A stretch of DNA of 52,926 nt from Algicola sp. (GCA_018222835.1 JAAEZN010000012.1:1-52926), one strand, 5' to 3'; counted from the stretch's first letter, positions 36,416 through 46,859 are shown. Numbers and translations: made by a program. Notes: generated by a model from the letters alone, not told the origin.

Positions 36416-39400
36416 TTGAAAAGAGGGGCAAAACCAATACTTAAACAGGCACGTTTTAGGTACATTTTCTTTGTTGTTTGTTTTCTGTCCATTTCTGTAA
36501 CAATGGCACAGGATACCAATGAGCAGGCTCAGGATTCGGTAAAGACCGGGGTTGCTCTTGGTCGCCTCATTATGGAAAATCCGGATAGCATAGTTGCCAA
36601 GTACAGCTACGACCCCAAAACAAACACCTACGTTTACACCGAGAGCATTGGTGATTTTAATGTCAATTACCCATTGATATTGACTCCGGAACAGTATTAC
36701 GAGCTTATCGAAAAGGAACGGATGAAATCCTACTTTAAGCAAAAAGCAGATGCTTATGCAGGAAAGAAGGAAGGTAGTGAAGAGGCTCGAAAAAATCTTT
36801 TGCCCAATTTTTATGTCAACAGCAACTTTTTTGAATCCGTTTTTGGAGGTAATACCATAGAAGTGATTCCGCAAGGATCGGTTGCTATGGATCTTGGGAT
36901 TTTATGGCAAAAGAACGATAATCCGGCATTATCGCCCAGAAATAGAACCAATCTTTCTTTTGATTTTGACCAGCGCATCAGTTTAAGTTTGTTGGGAAAA
37001 GTGGGTGAACGTCTTCAAGTTACTGCAAATTATGATACCGAGGCTACTTTTGATTTTCAGAACTTGGTAAAACTGGATTACACCCCGACCGAGGACGATA
37101 TACTTCGTAAAATAGAAATCGGTAATGTGAATATGCCGCTCAATAGCTCCTTGATTACGGGGGCACAGAGCTTGTTCGGTGTAAAAACACAATTGCAGTT
37201 TGGTAAAACTACAATAACCGCAGTATTCTCGGAACAACGGTCGCAAAGCAATACCGTGGTAGCGCAAGGAGGAGGAACCTTAAACGAGTTTGCCTTGACT
37301 GCTTTGGATTACGATGAGGACCGTCACTTTTTTTTAGCACACTATTTTAGGAATAATTACGATAGAGCCTTGGAGTTTTATCCTTTTATACAAAGTAGGG
37401 TGCAAATTACGCGTTTGGAGGTGTGGGTTACCAACAGGAATCAGCAAACGCAGAACGTCAGGAATGTTGTGGCCATTCAGGATTTGGGAGAGGCTATTTC
37501 CGATAATACCCGAATTGGCGTAAACAATGGTGACCCGGCAGGTTTTTTCAATTCCTCTGCAATAGCTTCAGGTTTGCCGCAAAATGCTGCGAACGCATAC
37601 GACCCCAATCAAATAGGGAGTGGGGCCCTTACACAATCCATTAGGGATATTGCTACTGTGGAATCCGGATTCAATATACCTGGTTATACGGTAAACCAAG
37701 GGTTCGATTACGCCATTTTGGAAAATGCACGTAAGTTGGAACCTGGTCGTGACTACGAGTTTGATTCCCAATTAGGTTATATTTCCTTGAGCCAGAGCTT
37801 GAGCAATGATGAGGTTTTGGGTGTGGCTTTCCAGTACACCTACGACGGACAAGTGTTTCAAGTGGGCGAGTTTGCCAATGGTGGTGTGGATGCGACCACA
37901 ATTCCACCCAACTCCAATCTAATCGAGAACAATTCCTTGGTGTTGAAATTGCTTAAGAGCAATATCACCAATGTACAAGATCCTATTTGGGATTTGATGA
38001 TGAAAAACATCTATTCCACAGGAGCATATCAATTGAATCAGGAAGACTTTAAATTGAATATCCTCTATTCCGATCCTACACCGAGAAACTATATTACCCC
38101 CGTAGATCCCAATGCCGGATGGCCAACAGGTTTACAAGATCAAGTATTGTTGAATGTTTTCAACCTAGACCGATTGAATATCTATAATGATGTACAGCCG
38201 GGAGGGGACGGATTCTTTGATTATGTTGAGGGCATTACGGTAGATTCGCAATCGGGGCGAATTATTTTTACCAAGGTAGAGCCGTTTGGAGAGTATCTCT
38301 TTGAGCTTCTGGGCGGTGGGGTCTATGATGTGGACAATGACCAAGGATACAACCCCAATCAGCAACGATATGTTTTCCGAAACATGTATGCAAAGACCAA
38401 AGCAGCTTCGTTACAAGATGCCGAGAAAAATAGATTTCAGATTAAGGGACGATACACTTCGCAATCCGGAAATGGTATTCCGATCGGGGCGTTCAACGTG
38501 CCTCAAGGTTCCGTAACAGTAACTGCTGGTGGTCGTCAACTGCAGGAAGGAATTGATTATACGGTAAATTATCAAGCGGGTACGGTTCAGCTTTTGGACC
38601 CAAGTTTGGAAGCATCCAACACGCCGATAAATATTTCGGTGGAAAATAATGCTGTATTTGGTCAACAAACTCGAAGATTTGCCGGGGTAAACGTAGAACA
38701 TAAATTCAACGATAAGTTTGTTTTGGGCGGTACTTTGCTCAACCTGAACGAACGACCGCTCACTCAAAAATCCAACTACGGAATAGAGCCGGTAAACAAT
38801 ACTATTTTTGGTCTAAATGGAAACTTTAGCACAGAAATGCCGTTCCTAACGCGTTTGGCGAACAAGTTACCGAATATAGATACCGATGTGCCCTCTAACC
38901 TTTCATTGCGTGGTGAAGTAGCTTTTTTAAGGCCCAATTCACCCAAAAATGCAGATTTTAGAGGGGAAACAACCACCTATTTGGATGATTTTGAAGGAGC
39001 TCAGGCGTTGATAGACATCCGTTCATCCTTGGGGTGGACCTTGGCAAGTCCGCCAGTAGAATTTTTAAATGATCGAACAGGTATCGATGTGGGGTACGAG
39101 CGAGCAAAGATGGCATGGTACACCATCGACCCTATTTTTTATACCAACCAAAGACCTTCTGGGATGTCGGACAACGATATTTCCTTGAACACTACGCGTA
39201 GGGTTTTTATAGATGAAGTATTTACCGAGACCGATATAGCACAAGGGCAGACCCAAGTGCAAAGCACTTTGGATATTGTGTATTATCCAAACCAGAAAGG
39301 CCCCTATAACGCCAATCCAAGCTTTGAGGCCGAAACTCCAGAAGCAAAGTGGGCAGGTATAATGCGGCCTTTGAGCAGTACCAACTTTGAGCAATCCAAT

Positions 39401-42400
39401 GTAGAGTTTGTCCAGTTTTGGGTATTGGACCCTTATATTGATGGCGAAACCGCAGGGAACAATGCGGGCGAATTGGTTCTGAACTTGGGGAACATATCCG
39501 AAGACATTTTAAAGGACGGCCGCAAACAATATGAAAATGGACTGCCGGCAAGCACTAATAATGAGGTTCCTAGGGAAACTATTTGGGGACAGGTGCCATC
39601 TACACAATCCTTGGTGTATGCCTTTGATGCCGACGAAGCCAATAGAACGGCCCAAGATTTAGGTCTGGATGGGTACGGGGATGCCGAAGAAGCTGCCATT
39701 TATAACGGACCGGCAGAAGACCCTGCATTGGATAACTATCAATATTACTTGAACCGAGATGGTGGTATTTTAGAACGTTATTTGGATTTTAACAATACTC
39801 AGGGGAACTCCCCGGTGGCAGTAACCGATACCAATAGAGGTTCCACAACTTTGCCAGATGTAGAAGATATTGACAGGGATTTGACCATGAACACGGTAAA
39901 CAGTTATTATGAATACCGAATTCAAATTAAACCCAACACCACTATAGATGATCAATATGTAACCGATATTCGCGAAGGACAGACCCCAACATTGCCCAAT
40001 GGTACACAGTTGAACCGTAGATGGATTCAGTATAAAATTCCGTTGAGCGATTTTACCGATGCAGTTGGAGGAATCTCGGATTTTAGATCCATCAGTTTTA
40101 TGCGAATGTACCTTACCGGTTTCTCGGATGATGTAGTGTTGCGATTTGCCACACTGGATTTGGTCCGTGGTGATTGGAGAACCTACACAAATTCTTTGCA
40201 GCCCAACGTGGACAACAATCCTTCTGACGATGCAACGGTTACCGATGTAAATACCGTAAACATTGAAGAGAATTACGGAAGGCAACCTATACCTTATGTG
40301 CTGCCTCCAGGAGTTGTTAGGGAGCAATTGAACAACAACAACACCATTATCCGCCAAAATGAGCAATCACTATCTTTTGTGGTGGAAAATTTGGAGTCCG
40401 AGGATTCCAGAGGAGTATTCAAAAATGTAAATATCGATGTGCGTCAGTACGAGCGTTTAAAAATGTTCATGCACGCCGAAAAAATATTCAATACCGATTA
40501 TTCCGATAACGATACGCCTTTAGTAGGTTTCTTGAGAATTGGAACGGATTTCTCACAAAACTTCTATCAGCTGGAATTACCACTTCAATTTACCCCGTTT
40601 GGTTCTACATCATCAGAAGAGATTTGGCCAGATGTCAATGAATTGGATGTTGCATTGAGCGATTTGAGCAAGGTGAAATCCAAAGGAATATCCGATCAAA
40701 CCTTGGACGAGGTCAATTATTATGAAATTGTTGATGGTGAAGCTGTGTTGGTAGATGAATTTGCGCCACGAACCTTGGGCAGGGTCCGAATCGGGATTCG
40801 GGGAAACCCATCCTTGGGAAGTATTCGTGGAATGATGGTAGGTATCAAAAATATCGATGATATTCCTGCACGAGGTGAAGTTTGGTTCAACGAACTTCGT
40901 TTGGCAGGATTGGAAAACAATGGGGGTTGGGCCGCTACGGCAGCTTTGGATGCGAATATGGCCGATTTTGCGAATGTGACCGCAACCGGAAGCAAAAGTA
41001 CATCAGGGTTCGGATCTATAGATCAAACCCCTACAGAACGCGCTTTGGAAGATGCAATTTCCTACGATGTGGTGACCAATGTAAATGTGGGACAATTGTT
41101 TCCAAAGAAATGGAATCTACAACTACCGTTCAATTATGGTATTTCTGAAACCTTAATCACTCCAGAGTTTGACCCTGTTTACGATGATTTGCGATTGGAC
41201 GATAGGATTGCCGCTGCTGCAACCCCAGAAGAAGCGGAAACCATAAAACAACAAGCAGAGGATTATACCAAGCGAACAAGCATCAATTTAATAGGTGTTC
41301 GTAAAAACAGGGGCGAAGAAGCAGAAGAAAATTTCTTCGATGTAGAGAATTTTACTTTCAACTATTCCTATAACGAAACAAACCATAGGGATTTTGAAGT
41401 GGCCGAGCTTAGAGATCAAAATCTATCAACGGGATTTGTGTACAATCATAATTTTAAACCAGCTCCTGTGGCGCCCTTTGCCAAAAAAGATTCCATGCTA
41501 ACCGGAAAATATTGGCAGTGGCTAAAAGATTTGAACTTTAATGCCTTGCCAACAAGCGTGTCGTTAAATGCCAATTATAACCGTTCTTTTAATCAGCAAA
41601 GGTATCGGGATGTATTGGAGCCGGGAGTCGATGCATTGGAATTGCCATTGCTGCAGCAACGGAACTATCTGTTTAATTGGCAATACGCTCTCAATTATAG
41701 TCTGTCTAAATCCTTGCGCGTTAATTTAACGGCATCCAACAATAATATTGTCCGTAATTATTTTAACGTGGACGATAATCCGGATTCCGGAATCAACGAA
41801 ACATTGGATTTATGGGATGGCTTTTTTGATATTGGAGAACCCAATCGCCATGCGCAGCAAATGCAGTTGAACTATGAGCTGCCATTTAGTAAGATTCCCT
41901 TCCTCAATTTTATAAACGCACAGTACACCTATACCAGTAATTTTGATTGGCAACGTGGTGGGGATGCGTTACGCGAGGTGGCCAACGAAGATATTAATAT
42001 GGTACAGAATGCCAGCACCCATACTTTGACCGCGAACATGAGCATGCAGCGTTTTTATGACTTTTTGGGTCTTAAAAAACGAGATGGCAAAGTGACTGCG
42101 AACCAAACCCCAGTGAGAAGGGACAAGGCGGGAAATCCGGCCAATCAGACCAACGATAATGGCCCACGAAAAACGAGTAAAGGGTTCAATACTTTGGTGG
42201 ATGTTCTTACCATGGTAAAAAGAGTGAATGTAAACTACAGCGAGAATAGGGGTACGGTGCTTCCGGGTTATACACAATCCATTGGGTTTATAGGTACGAC
42301 CCGACCAACATTGGGCTTTGTTTTTGGTAGCCAGGCAGATGTACGTTTTGAGGCCGCGAGAAATGGCTGGTTAACGGATTACCCCGAGTACAGTACACAG

Positions 42401-43519
42401 TTTATGCAGAACACGAACAAGCAACTGAACATAACAGCTACTGCTCAGCCTACCCAAGATCTGACCATTGATTTGAGTGCCGACAGAAATTATATGAGTT
42501 CCACTCAGGAAAGTTATAGTCCAGAAGAGTGGAGCAATGGCTTGGACGGATTGATCAATGAAATGGGGAATTTTAGTATTTCCACGGTAATGATCGGTAC
42601 CATTTTTAGTAAAAGTGATGAATTTGATTCAGAAACCTTTGAGCAGTTCAAACAAAATAGATTGACCATAGCCAATAGATTGGTGGCCGATAGAGGAGGA
42701 AATCCTGGCGAAGTGGATGACGAAGGTTTCCCGGAGCGCTATGGCAAGACCCAACAGGAAGTATTGCTTCCGGCATTTTTTGCTGCATATACGGGGCAGG
42801 ATGTAGATCGTGTAAACCTGGATGCCTTTAGGGATATTCCAATTCCAAACTGGAACATAAAGTACACGGGGTTAATGAAAAATCGATGGTTTAAAAAGAA
42901 ATTTAAACGATTCTCTTTAAGTCATGGGTACCGAGCGGCGTATAGTGTAAATTCTTTCCAGACCAATTTGGAGCGTCAGAATACCATAACAGACCCAGAA
43001 AATGGCGACTTTTTGCCAAAGACCCTGATCAATAATGTGGTGCTTACCGATGAGTTCAGCCCATTGATGCGTGTAGATTTTGAAATGCAGAATTCCTTTA
43101 GTGTCTTGGCAGAAGTAAGGACCAGCAGAACCTTGTCTTTGAGCTTTGATAATAATCTTTTAACGGAAATCAATGGCAACGAATATACCCTTGGTTTGGG
43201 ATATCGTTTTAAGGATGTAAAATTCGTCACCAACATCGGAGGTGAAAAAACACGGTTAAAAGGAGATTTGAACCTTAAAGCAGACCTGTCTCTGCGAGAT
43301 AATATTACCATTATCCGTAATTTGGATATCAACAATAATCAGATTACGTCCGGACAAAAGTTAATGTCCATAAAGTTTACAGCGGACTATGCCCTTAGTA
43401 AAAGTTTGAATGCTTTGTTCTTCTACGATCATTCATTTTCCGAGTTTGCGGTATCCACAGCATTTCCTCAAACAACTATTAATGCAGGATTTACATTGAG
43501 GTATAACTTTGGCAACTAA
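36416..43519 (+). CDS. sprA: SprA, type IX secretion outer-membrane translocon / gliding motility protein
   Basis: SprA is the very large beta-barrel that forms the outer-membrane channel of the type IX secretion system and is needed for gliding in Flavobacterium. The protein is 2367 residues, the expected size. I accept a TTG start at 36416, 5 bases after the ruvA stop. It gives a basic N-region and a signal peptide (to about residue 31, cleavage near TMA-QDT), whereas the first downstream ATG would remove the signal. Family features include an early 'LLPNFYVNSNFFESVFGG' segment, repeated paired SprA N-terminal domains, many aromatic-ended beta strands, and a C-terminal strand 'TINAGFTLRYNFGN' typical of an outer-membrane barrel. 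Other T9SS genes are not in this window. Confidence 0.96.
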   Translation: MKRGAKPILKQARFRYIFFVVCFLSISVTMAQDTNEQAQDSVKTGVALGRLIMENPDSIVAKYSYDPKTNTYVYTESIGDFNVNYPLILTPEQYYELIEKERMKSYFKQKADAYAGKKEGSEEARKNLLPNFYVNSNFFESVFGGNTIEVIPQGSVAMDLGILWQKNDNPALSPRNRTNLSFDFDQRISLSLLGKVGERLQVTANYDTEATFDFQNLVKLDYTPTEDDILRKIEIGNVNMPLNSSLITGAQSLFGVKTQLQFGKTTITAVFSEQRSQSNTVVAQGGGTLNEFALTALDYDEDRHFFLAHYFRNNYDRALEFYPFIQSRVQITRLEVWVTNRNQQTQNVRNVVAIQDLGEAISDNTRIGVNNGDPAGFFNSSAIASGLPQNAANAYDPNQIGSGALTQSIRDIATVESGFNIPGYTVNQGFDYAILENARKLEPGRDYEFDSQLGYISLSQSLSNDEVLGVAFQYTYDGQVFQVGEFANGGVDATTIPPNSNLIENNSLVLKLLKSNITNVQDPIWDLMMKNIYSTGAYQLNQEDFKLNILYSDPTPRNYITPVDPNAGWPTGLQDQVLLNVFNLDRLNIYNDVQPGGDGFFDYVEGITVDSQSGRIIFTKVEPFGEYLFELLGGGVYDVDNDQGYNPNQQRYVFRNMYAKTKAASLQDAEKNRFQIKGRYTSQSGNGIPIGAFNVPQGSVTVTAGGRQLQEGIDYTVNYQAGTVQLLDPSLEASNTPINISVENNAVFGQQTRRFAGVNVEHKFNDKFVLGGTLLNLNERPLTQKSNYGIEPVNNTIFGLNGNFSTEMPFLTRLANKLPNIDTDVPSNLSLRGEVAFLRPNSPKNADFRGETTTYLDDFEGAQALIDIRSSLGWTLASPPVEFLNDRTGIDVGYERAKMAWYTIDPIFYTNQRPSGMSDNDISLNTTRRVFIDEVFTETDIAQGQTQVQSTLDIVYYPNQKGPYNANPSFEAETPEAKWAGIMRPLSSTNFEQSNVEFVQFWVLDPYIDGETAGNNAGELVLNLGNISEDILKDGRKQYENGLPASTNNEVPRETIWGQVPSTQSLVYAFDADEANRTAQDLGLDGYGDAEEAAIYNGPAEDPALDNYQYYLNRDGGILERYLDFNNTQGNSPVAVTDTNRGSTTLPDVEDIDRDLTMNTVNSYYEYRIQIKPNTTIDDQYVTDIREGQTPTLPNGTQLNRRWIQYKIPLSDFTDAVGGISDFRSISFMRMYLTGFSDDVVLRFATLDLVRGDWRTYTNSLQPNVDNNPSDDATVTDVNTVNIEENYGRQPIPYVLPPGVVREQLNNNNTIIRQNEQSLSFVVENLESEDSRGVFKNVNIDVRQYERLKMFMHAEKIFNTDYSDNDTPLVGFLRIGTDFSQNFYQLELPLQFTPFGSTSSEEIWPDVNELDVALSDLSKVKSKGISDQTLDEVNYYEIVDGEAVLVDEFAPRTLGRVRIGIRGNPSLGSIRGMMVGIKNIDDIPARGEVWFNELRLAGLENNGGWAATAALDANMADFANVTATGSKSTSGFGSIDQTPTERALEDAISYDVVTNVNVGQLFPKKWNLQLPFNYGISETLITPEFDPVYDDLRLDDRIAAAATPEEAETIKQQAEDYTKRTSINLIGVRKNRGEEAEENFFDVENFTFNYSYNETNHRDFEVAELRDQNLSTGFVYNHNFKPAPVAPFAKKDSMLTGKYWQWLKDLNFNALPTSVSLNANYNRSFNQQRYRDVLEPGVDALELPLLQQRNYLFNWQYALNYSLSKSLRVNLTASNNNIVRNYFNVDDNPDSGINETLDLWDGFFDIGEPNRHAQQMQLNYELPFSKIPFLNFINAQYTYTSNFDWQRGGDALREVANEDINMVQNASTHTLTANMSMQRFYDFLGLKKRDGKVTANQTPVRRDKAGNPANQTNDNGPRKTSKGFNTLVDVLTMVKRVNVNYSENRGTVLPGYTQSIGFIGTTRPTLGFVFGSQADVRFEAARNGWLTDYPEYSTQFMQNTNKQLNITATAQPTQDLTIDLSADRNYMSSTQESYSPEEWSNGLDGLINEMGNFSISTVMIGTIFSKSDEFDSETFEQFKQNRLTIANRLVADRGGNPGEVDDEGFPERYGKTQQEVLLPAFFAAYTGQDVDRVNLDAFRDIPIPNWNIKYTGLMKNRWFKKKFKRFSLSHGYRAAYSVNSFQTNLERQNTITDPENGDFLPKTLINNVVLTDEFSPLMRVDFEMQNSFSVLAEVRTSRTLSLSFDNNLLTEINGNEYTLGLGYRFKDVKFVTNIGGEKTRLKGDLNLKADLSLRDNITIIRNLDINNNQITSGQKLMSIKFTADYALSKSLNALFFYDHSFSEFAVSTAFPQTTINAGFTLRYNFGN

Positions 43520-43551
43520 TTCATTTTAATTACATTTTGTCTTAAAGTTTG

Positions 43552-43583
43552 TTTGAAAAGCTTTCAGCAATCCGTTACATTTG
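43552..43583 (+). promoter_or_regulatory. Promoter of gcvH
   Basis: TTTG (43552-43555), a 20-base spacer and TACATTTG (43576-43583) give a full match to the Bacteroidota promoter pattern. It ends 27 bases before the gcvH start and overlaps the extended start at 43581, which argues against that longer start. Confidence 0.65.
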
Positions 43584-43610
43584 TCCATCTACAAATTCAA
43601 ACTTAAAGTA

Positions 43611-43991
43611 ATGAACATACCGTCAGAATTAAAGTACACAAAGGATCATGAGTGGGTCAAGATAGATGGAGATATCGCCACCGTGGGTATTACGGATTTC
43701 GCCCAGAGTGAATTGGGGGATATTGTTTACGTTGAAGTGGAAACCTTGGACGAAACTTTGGATAAAGAAGAGGTTTTTGGAACTGTTGAGGCCGTAAAGA
43801 CCGTTAGCGACCTATTCTTGCCACTTAGCGGAGAGATTGTTGAGTTCAATGAAGCCTTGGAAGATGAGCCAGAGAAGGTAAACACCGATCCTTATGGCGA
43901 TGGTTGGATGATCAAAATTAAAATGAGCGAAGCCTCCGAAGTGGATGGGCTTATGAGCGCAGATGATTACAAGGCCCTGATCGGTGCTTAA
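43611..43991 (+). CDS. gcvH: Glycine cleavage system H protein
   Basis: GcvH carries the lipoyl arm that shuttles the aminomethyl group between the glycine cleavage enzymes. I start at the ATG at 43611 (126 residues, [15 protein letters not shown]...), the standard family N-terminus; a start ten codons earlier would lie on the -7 promoter element. The lipoylated lysine is K63 in '[12 protein letters not shown]', and the hammerhead fold is completed by '[15 protein letters not shown]' and '[12 protein letters not shown]'. The stop overlaps the start of the next gene by 8 bases. Confidence 0.97.
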   Translation: MNIPSELKYTKDHEWVKIDGDIATVGITDFAQSELGDIVYVEVETLDETLDKEEVFGTVEAVKTVSDLFLPLSGEIVEFNEALEDEPEKVNTDPYGDGWMIKIKMSEASEVDGLMSADDYKALIGA

Positions 43992-44391
43992 AAAAAACAT
44001 ATATACCTTATTATTTATAAGCTGGGCAATATTTATTACAATGCTCAGCTTATTTTCTTTCTCGAATATGGAGTTGGATGCCGGGCATCTTAATATCCCA
44101 TACGCCGATAAGATCACTCATTTTATATTTTATATGGTCTTTGGTTTTGTAGGCTGTTTAAGTTTGCGGGAGAGAACCTTTGGAAGTCTGGGTATTCGCA
44201 AAACAGTACAAGTTGTTCTTGTTGTGGCTATAGCCTATGGTATTATAATTGAATTCTTGCAATATACGGTTACAACTGATCGCATGGCCGAATTTGGCGA
44301 TGTTTTGGCAAATACGTTGGGCGCATTTGCAGGAATAGGACTTATTCGGTGGGTTTTTTCTAAGAAAAACCCGTTAAAATGGAAATTTTAA
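43984..44391 (+). CDS. VanZ-like membrane protein
   Basis: The 135-residue protein begins at a GTG that overlaps the end of gcvH by 8 bases, so translation is likely coupled. Four membrane segments are visible (about 5-24, 40-60, 70-92 and 105-125). Family features are '[20 protein letters not shown]' in parts, 'GIIIEFLQ' and '[19 protein letters not shown]', the conserved VanZ core. VanZ in enterococci gives low-level teicoplanin resistance, but most members have no known function, and none should be assumed here. gcvH-vanZ adjacency is common in Flavobacteriia as far as I recall. Confidence 0.85.
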   Translation: MLKKNIYTLLFISWAIFITMLSLFSFSNMELDAGHLNIPYADKITHFIFYMVFGFVGCLSLRERTFGSLGIRKTVQVVLVVAIAYGIIIEFLQYTVTTDRMAEFGDVLANTLGAFAGIGLIRWVFSKKNPLKWKF

Positions 44392-44454
44392 TTGTTTATT
44401 TAACCAATTAATAATTAAATTAGCAAACACTAAATTAAGAAAAGGAGAAAAAGG

Positions 44455-45159
44455 ATGGAACCAAAAAAGAACCCGAAAGCGGACGTAGGTAGAAACAGCG
44501 CACTATACTTTGTTATAGGATTGGCGGCTGTTTTGGCTTTGGTCTACGGAGCCATGGAGTGGAAAAAATATGACAAGGTCAATGATTACGACATCTCTAT
44601 GAATGTTGAGGATCAGTTGGACGAGGAAGTGCCAATGACCGAGCAAATTAAAACTCCACCGCCACCACCGCCACCAGCCGCCCCCGAGGTAATCGAGGTT
44701 GTAGAGGATGAAGAAGAAGTGGAAGAGACCGTGATCGAATCTACCGAAACCAGTCAAGAGGAAGAGGTAGTGGAGATTGAGGAGGTTGAAGTAGAAGAAG
44801 TAGAAGAAGATATTTCAGTTCCTTTTGCAGTCATCGAAGATGTACCCGTATTTCCAGGTTGTGAAGGAGCCAGCGATAAAAAAGCATGTTTCCAAGAAAT
44901 GATGCAGAAGCATATCCGTAAAAACTTCCGTTATCCTGAAATCGCTCAAGAAATGGGTGTTCAAGGTAGGGTGAGTGTTATTTTCGTTATCCAAAAGGAT
45001 GGAAGCATCGGCAACATAAGAATGCGTGGGCCAGACAAGAATTTGGAGGCAGAAGCATTGCGTATCATCCAAAGACTTCCTAAAATGACTCCTGGAAAAC
45101 AAAGGGGAAGACCGGTAAAGGTACCTTTTAGTATTCCGATTACATTTAAGCTTCAGTAA
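44455..45159 (+). CDS. tonB: Energy transducer TonB
   Basis: TonB couples the inner-membrane proton-driven ExbBD motor to outer-membrane TonB-dependent receptors. The 234-residue product has one N-terminal membrane anchor (about 16-33). A short poly-proline run (about 64-71) and an acidic Glu/Val-rich linker (about 72-122) follow, then the C-terminal TonB domain (about 150-234, 'FRYPEIAQEMGVQGRVSVIFVIQKDGSI' in parts, 'LEAEALRIIQRLPKMTPGKQRGRPVKVPFSIPI' in parts). An acidic linker in place of the usual Pro-Lys one is common in Bacteroidota. An AAGGAG-like sequence lies 10-15 bases before the ATG, one of the clearer Shine-Dalgarno-like sites in the window. No exbBD is present nearby. Confidence 0.93.
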   Translation: MEPKKNPKADVGRNSALYFVIGLAAVLALVYGAMEWKKYDKVNDYDISMNVEDQLDEEVPMTEQIKTPPPPPPPAAPEVIEVVEDEEEVEETVIESTETSQEEEVVEIEEVEVEEVEEDISVPFAVIEDVPVFPGCEGASDKKACFQEMMQKHIRKNFRYPEIAQEMGVQGRVSVIFVIQKDGSIGNIRMRGPDKNLEAEALRIIQRLPKMTPGKQRGRPVKVPFSIPITFKLQ

Positions 45160-45194
45160 AAGCACATATAATTTCTGTCGAGGCAGGAATGGAA

Positions 45195-45227
45195 AAGCCC
45201 GAACGATTCTTCGTTCGGGCTTTTTTT
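45195..45227 (+). terminator. Terminator after tonB
   Basis: AAGCCCGAACGA (45195-45206) pairs perfectly with TCGTTCGGGCTT (45211-45222) around a TTCT loop, followed by a T run. This is the strongest intrinsic terminator in the window. Confidence 0.93.
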
Positions 45228-45266
45228 ATACAATTAACCCAAAGAATCATAAAACTTTAGCTTTGG

Positions 45267-45297
45267 TTGCAAAAGATACGTACTGGCGTTATCTTTG
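45267..45297 (+). promoter_or_regulatory. Promoter of the ctaB-cox operon
   Basis: TTG (45267-45269), a 20-base spacer and TATCTTTG (45290-45297) match the Bacteroidota promoter pattern. It ends 14 bases before the haem O synthase start. Confidence 0.6.
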
Positions 45298-45311
45298 CCA
45301 GCCAATAATAG

Positions 45312-46220
45312 ATGTGGATGAAATCTGCCGTAGGTTCCGTAAAAAATAACTCCCTTTCCTTACTATTTTCAGATTTTAAGGAGATTACCAAGGCCAAATT
45401 GGCCATTAGCGTGGTTTTCTCTTCCATTGCCGGATACTTTTTGGGAGCCTACCAAATCAATTTGGTTTCCGTTTTATTGCTGATGTTCGGCGGTTATTGT
45501 ATGGTAGGTGCATCGAATGCGTACAATCAAATCATTGAAAAAGATTTGGACGCTTTGATGAAACGGACCAAGAACAGACCTATTCCGTCTGGAAGAATGT
45601 CGGTGCGAACGGCGTTGATCATTGCCATTGTATTAACGGTTCTTGGTGTATTGTCCTTATTTGCCCTAAGTCCAAAAACGGCTATGTTCGGGGCAATTTC
45701 TATTTTTTTGTACACTAGTGTTTATACTCCCTTAAAAACCAAGTCGCCACTTTCGGTATTTGTAGGTGCTTTTCCCGGAGCCATTCCCTTTATGTTGGGA
45801 TGGGTCGCTGCCACGGACGAGTTTGGAATTGAGCCTGGGACATTGTTCATGATTCAGTTTTTTTGGCAATTTCCCCACTTTTGGGCGTTGGGCTGGATGT
45901 TGGACGAAGATTACAAGCAAGCAGGATTTAAAATGCTGCCCACCGGAAACAAGGATAAAGGCACAGCATTGCAGATAATTCTTTACACCATTTGGATGAT
46001 TGTGATATCGATTATACCGGTTTTTGGTTTTACAGGAAGATTGCAATTGTCAATTCCGGCCGCTGCGATTGTGTTGTTGTCCGGATTGGTCATGTTGTTT
46101 TTTGCATTCAAATTATATGAGAACAGGGATAACCCATCGGCCCGAAAGCTGATGCTGGCCAGTGTAACCTACATATCATTGATTCAAATTATATACGTAA
46201 TAGATAAGTTTATAAGCTAA
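45312..46220 (+). CDS. ctaB: Protoheme IX farnesyltransferase (haem O synthase)
   Basis: The enzyme farnesylates haem B to haem O, the first step to haem A for the oxidase. The 302-residue UbiA-family protein has about nine membrane helices. The prenyl-diphosphate motif 'NAYNQIIEKDLDALMKRTKNRP' (N-x3-D-x3-D type) is near residues 75-95, and a second conserved loop 'YTPLKTKSPLSVFVGAFPGAIP' in parts follows helix 5. A haem A synthase (CtaA) gene is not seen in the window. It is the first gene of the second oxidase block; the next gene starts 1 base after its stop. An alternative start two codons in is possible. Confidence 0.95.
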   Translation: MWMKSAVGSVKNNSLSLLFSDFKEITKAKLAISVVFSSIAGYFLGAYQINLVSVLLLMFGGYCMVGASNAYNQIIEKDLDALMKRTKNRPIPSGRMSVRTALIIAIVLTVLGVLSLFALSPKTAMFGAISIFLYTSVYTPLKTKSPLSVFVGAFPGAIPFMLGWVAATDEFGIEPGTLFMIQFFWQFPHFWALGWMLDEDYKQAGFKMLPTGNKDKGTALQIILYTIWMIVISIIPVFGFTGRLQLSIPAAAIVLLSGLVMLFFAFKLYENRDNPSARKLMLASVTYISLIQIIYVIDKFIS

Positions 46221-46221
46221 G

Positions 46222-46803
46222 ATGGATTTAACCCAAGGAACAGCAAAGGAGAAGAACAGAAGGGCAAAAAAGATGATGCTCTGGTTTGGTATAGTGAGTT
46301 TGATCATGGGCTTTGCCGGTTGGACCAGTGCCTACATTGTAAGTAGTAAACGAGAGGATTGGGTAAGCGACATGGAATTGCCCAGTGCCTTTTTTATAAG
46401 TACAGCTATTATTGTTCTAAGTAGTATTACTTATTTAATGGCCAAAAGGGCAGTGGCCAAGGACAATCAAAAAGGAGCTACCATGTTTCTATTGATCACC
46501 TTGGGCTTGGGGATAACTTTCATCTCTTTGCAGTTTTATGGTTTTTCCCAAATGTTGGAGAGCGGATATTATTTTACCGGTCCCACTAGCAATATAAAAT
46601 TGTCCTATGTATTTTTGCTGGCAGCGGTGCATATTGCACACGTGGTAGCAGGATTGATAACCCTTTTGGTGGTATTGGTTCAGCAGCTAAGAAATAAATA
46701 TGCCCCGGACAATATGTTGGGAATGGAATTAGGTGCCTCATTTTGGCATTTTTTGGATTTTATCTGGGTATATCTTATTCTATTCATGTATTTCGTAAAA
46801 TAA
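46222..46803 (+). CDS. Cytochrome c oxidase subunit III-like protein (first copy)
   Basis: The 193-residue protein has five membrane helices and belongs to the haem-copper oxidase subunit III family. Segments include 'MMLWFGIVSLIMGFAGWTSAYIV' in parts, 'LGLGITFISLQFYGFSQM', 'LLAAVHIAHVVAGLITLLVV' in parts and the C-terminal 'SFWHFLDFIWVYLILFMYFV' in parts, all typical of subunit III. It is shorter than the second copy downstream and lacks its large insertion. The gene follows ctaB by 1 base, so translation is coupled. Two different subunit III proteins in one locus suggest that both enter the same oxidase, or that one replaces the other under different conditions. Confidence 0.92.
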   Translation: MDLTQGTAKEKNRRAKKMMLWFGIVSLIMGFAGWTSAYIVSSKREDWVSDMELPSAFFISTAIIVLSSITYLMAKRAVAKDNQKGATMFLLITLGLGITFISLQFYGFSQMLESGYYFTGPTSNIKLSYVFLLAAVHIAHVVAGLITLLVVLVQQLRNKYAPDNMLGMELGASFWHFLDFIWVYLILFMYFVK

Positions 46804-46859
46804 ATTTTGATTGAAGCAGTTTTCATTCAAGTTTATCTTTTCCAATACATCAAAAAATG

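Noticed and set aside
43581-43610. Ten-codon extension of GcvH
   Set aside because: Its start lies inside the TACATTTG promoter box, and the family normally begins at [10 protein letters not shown].
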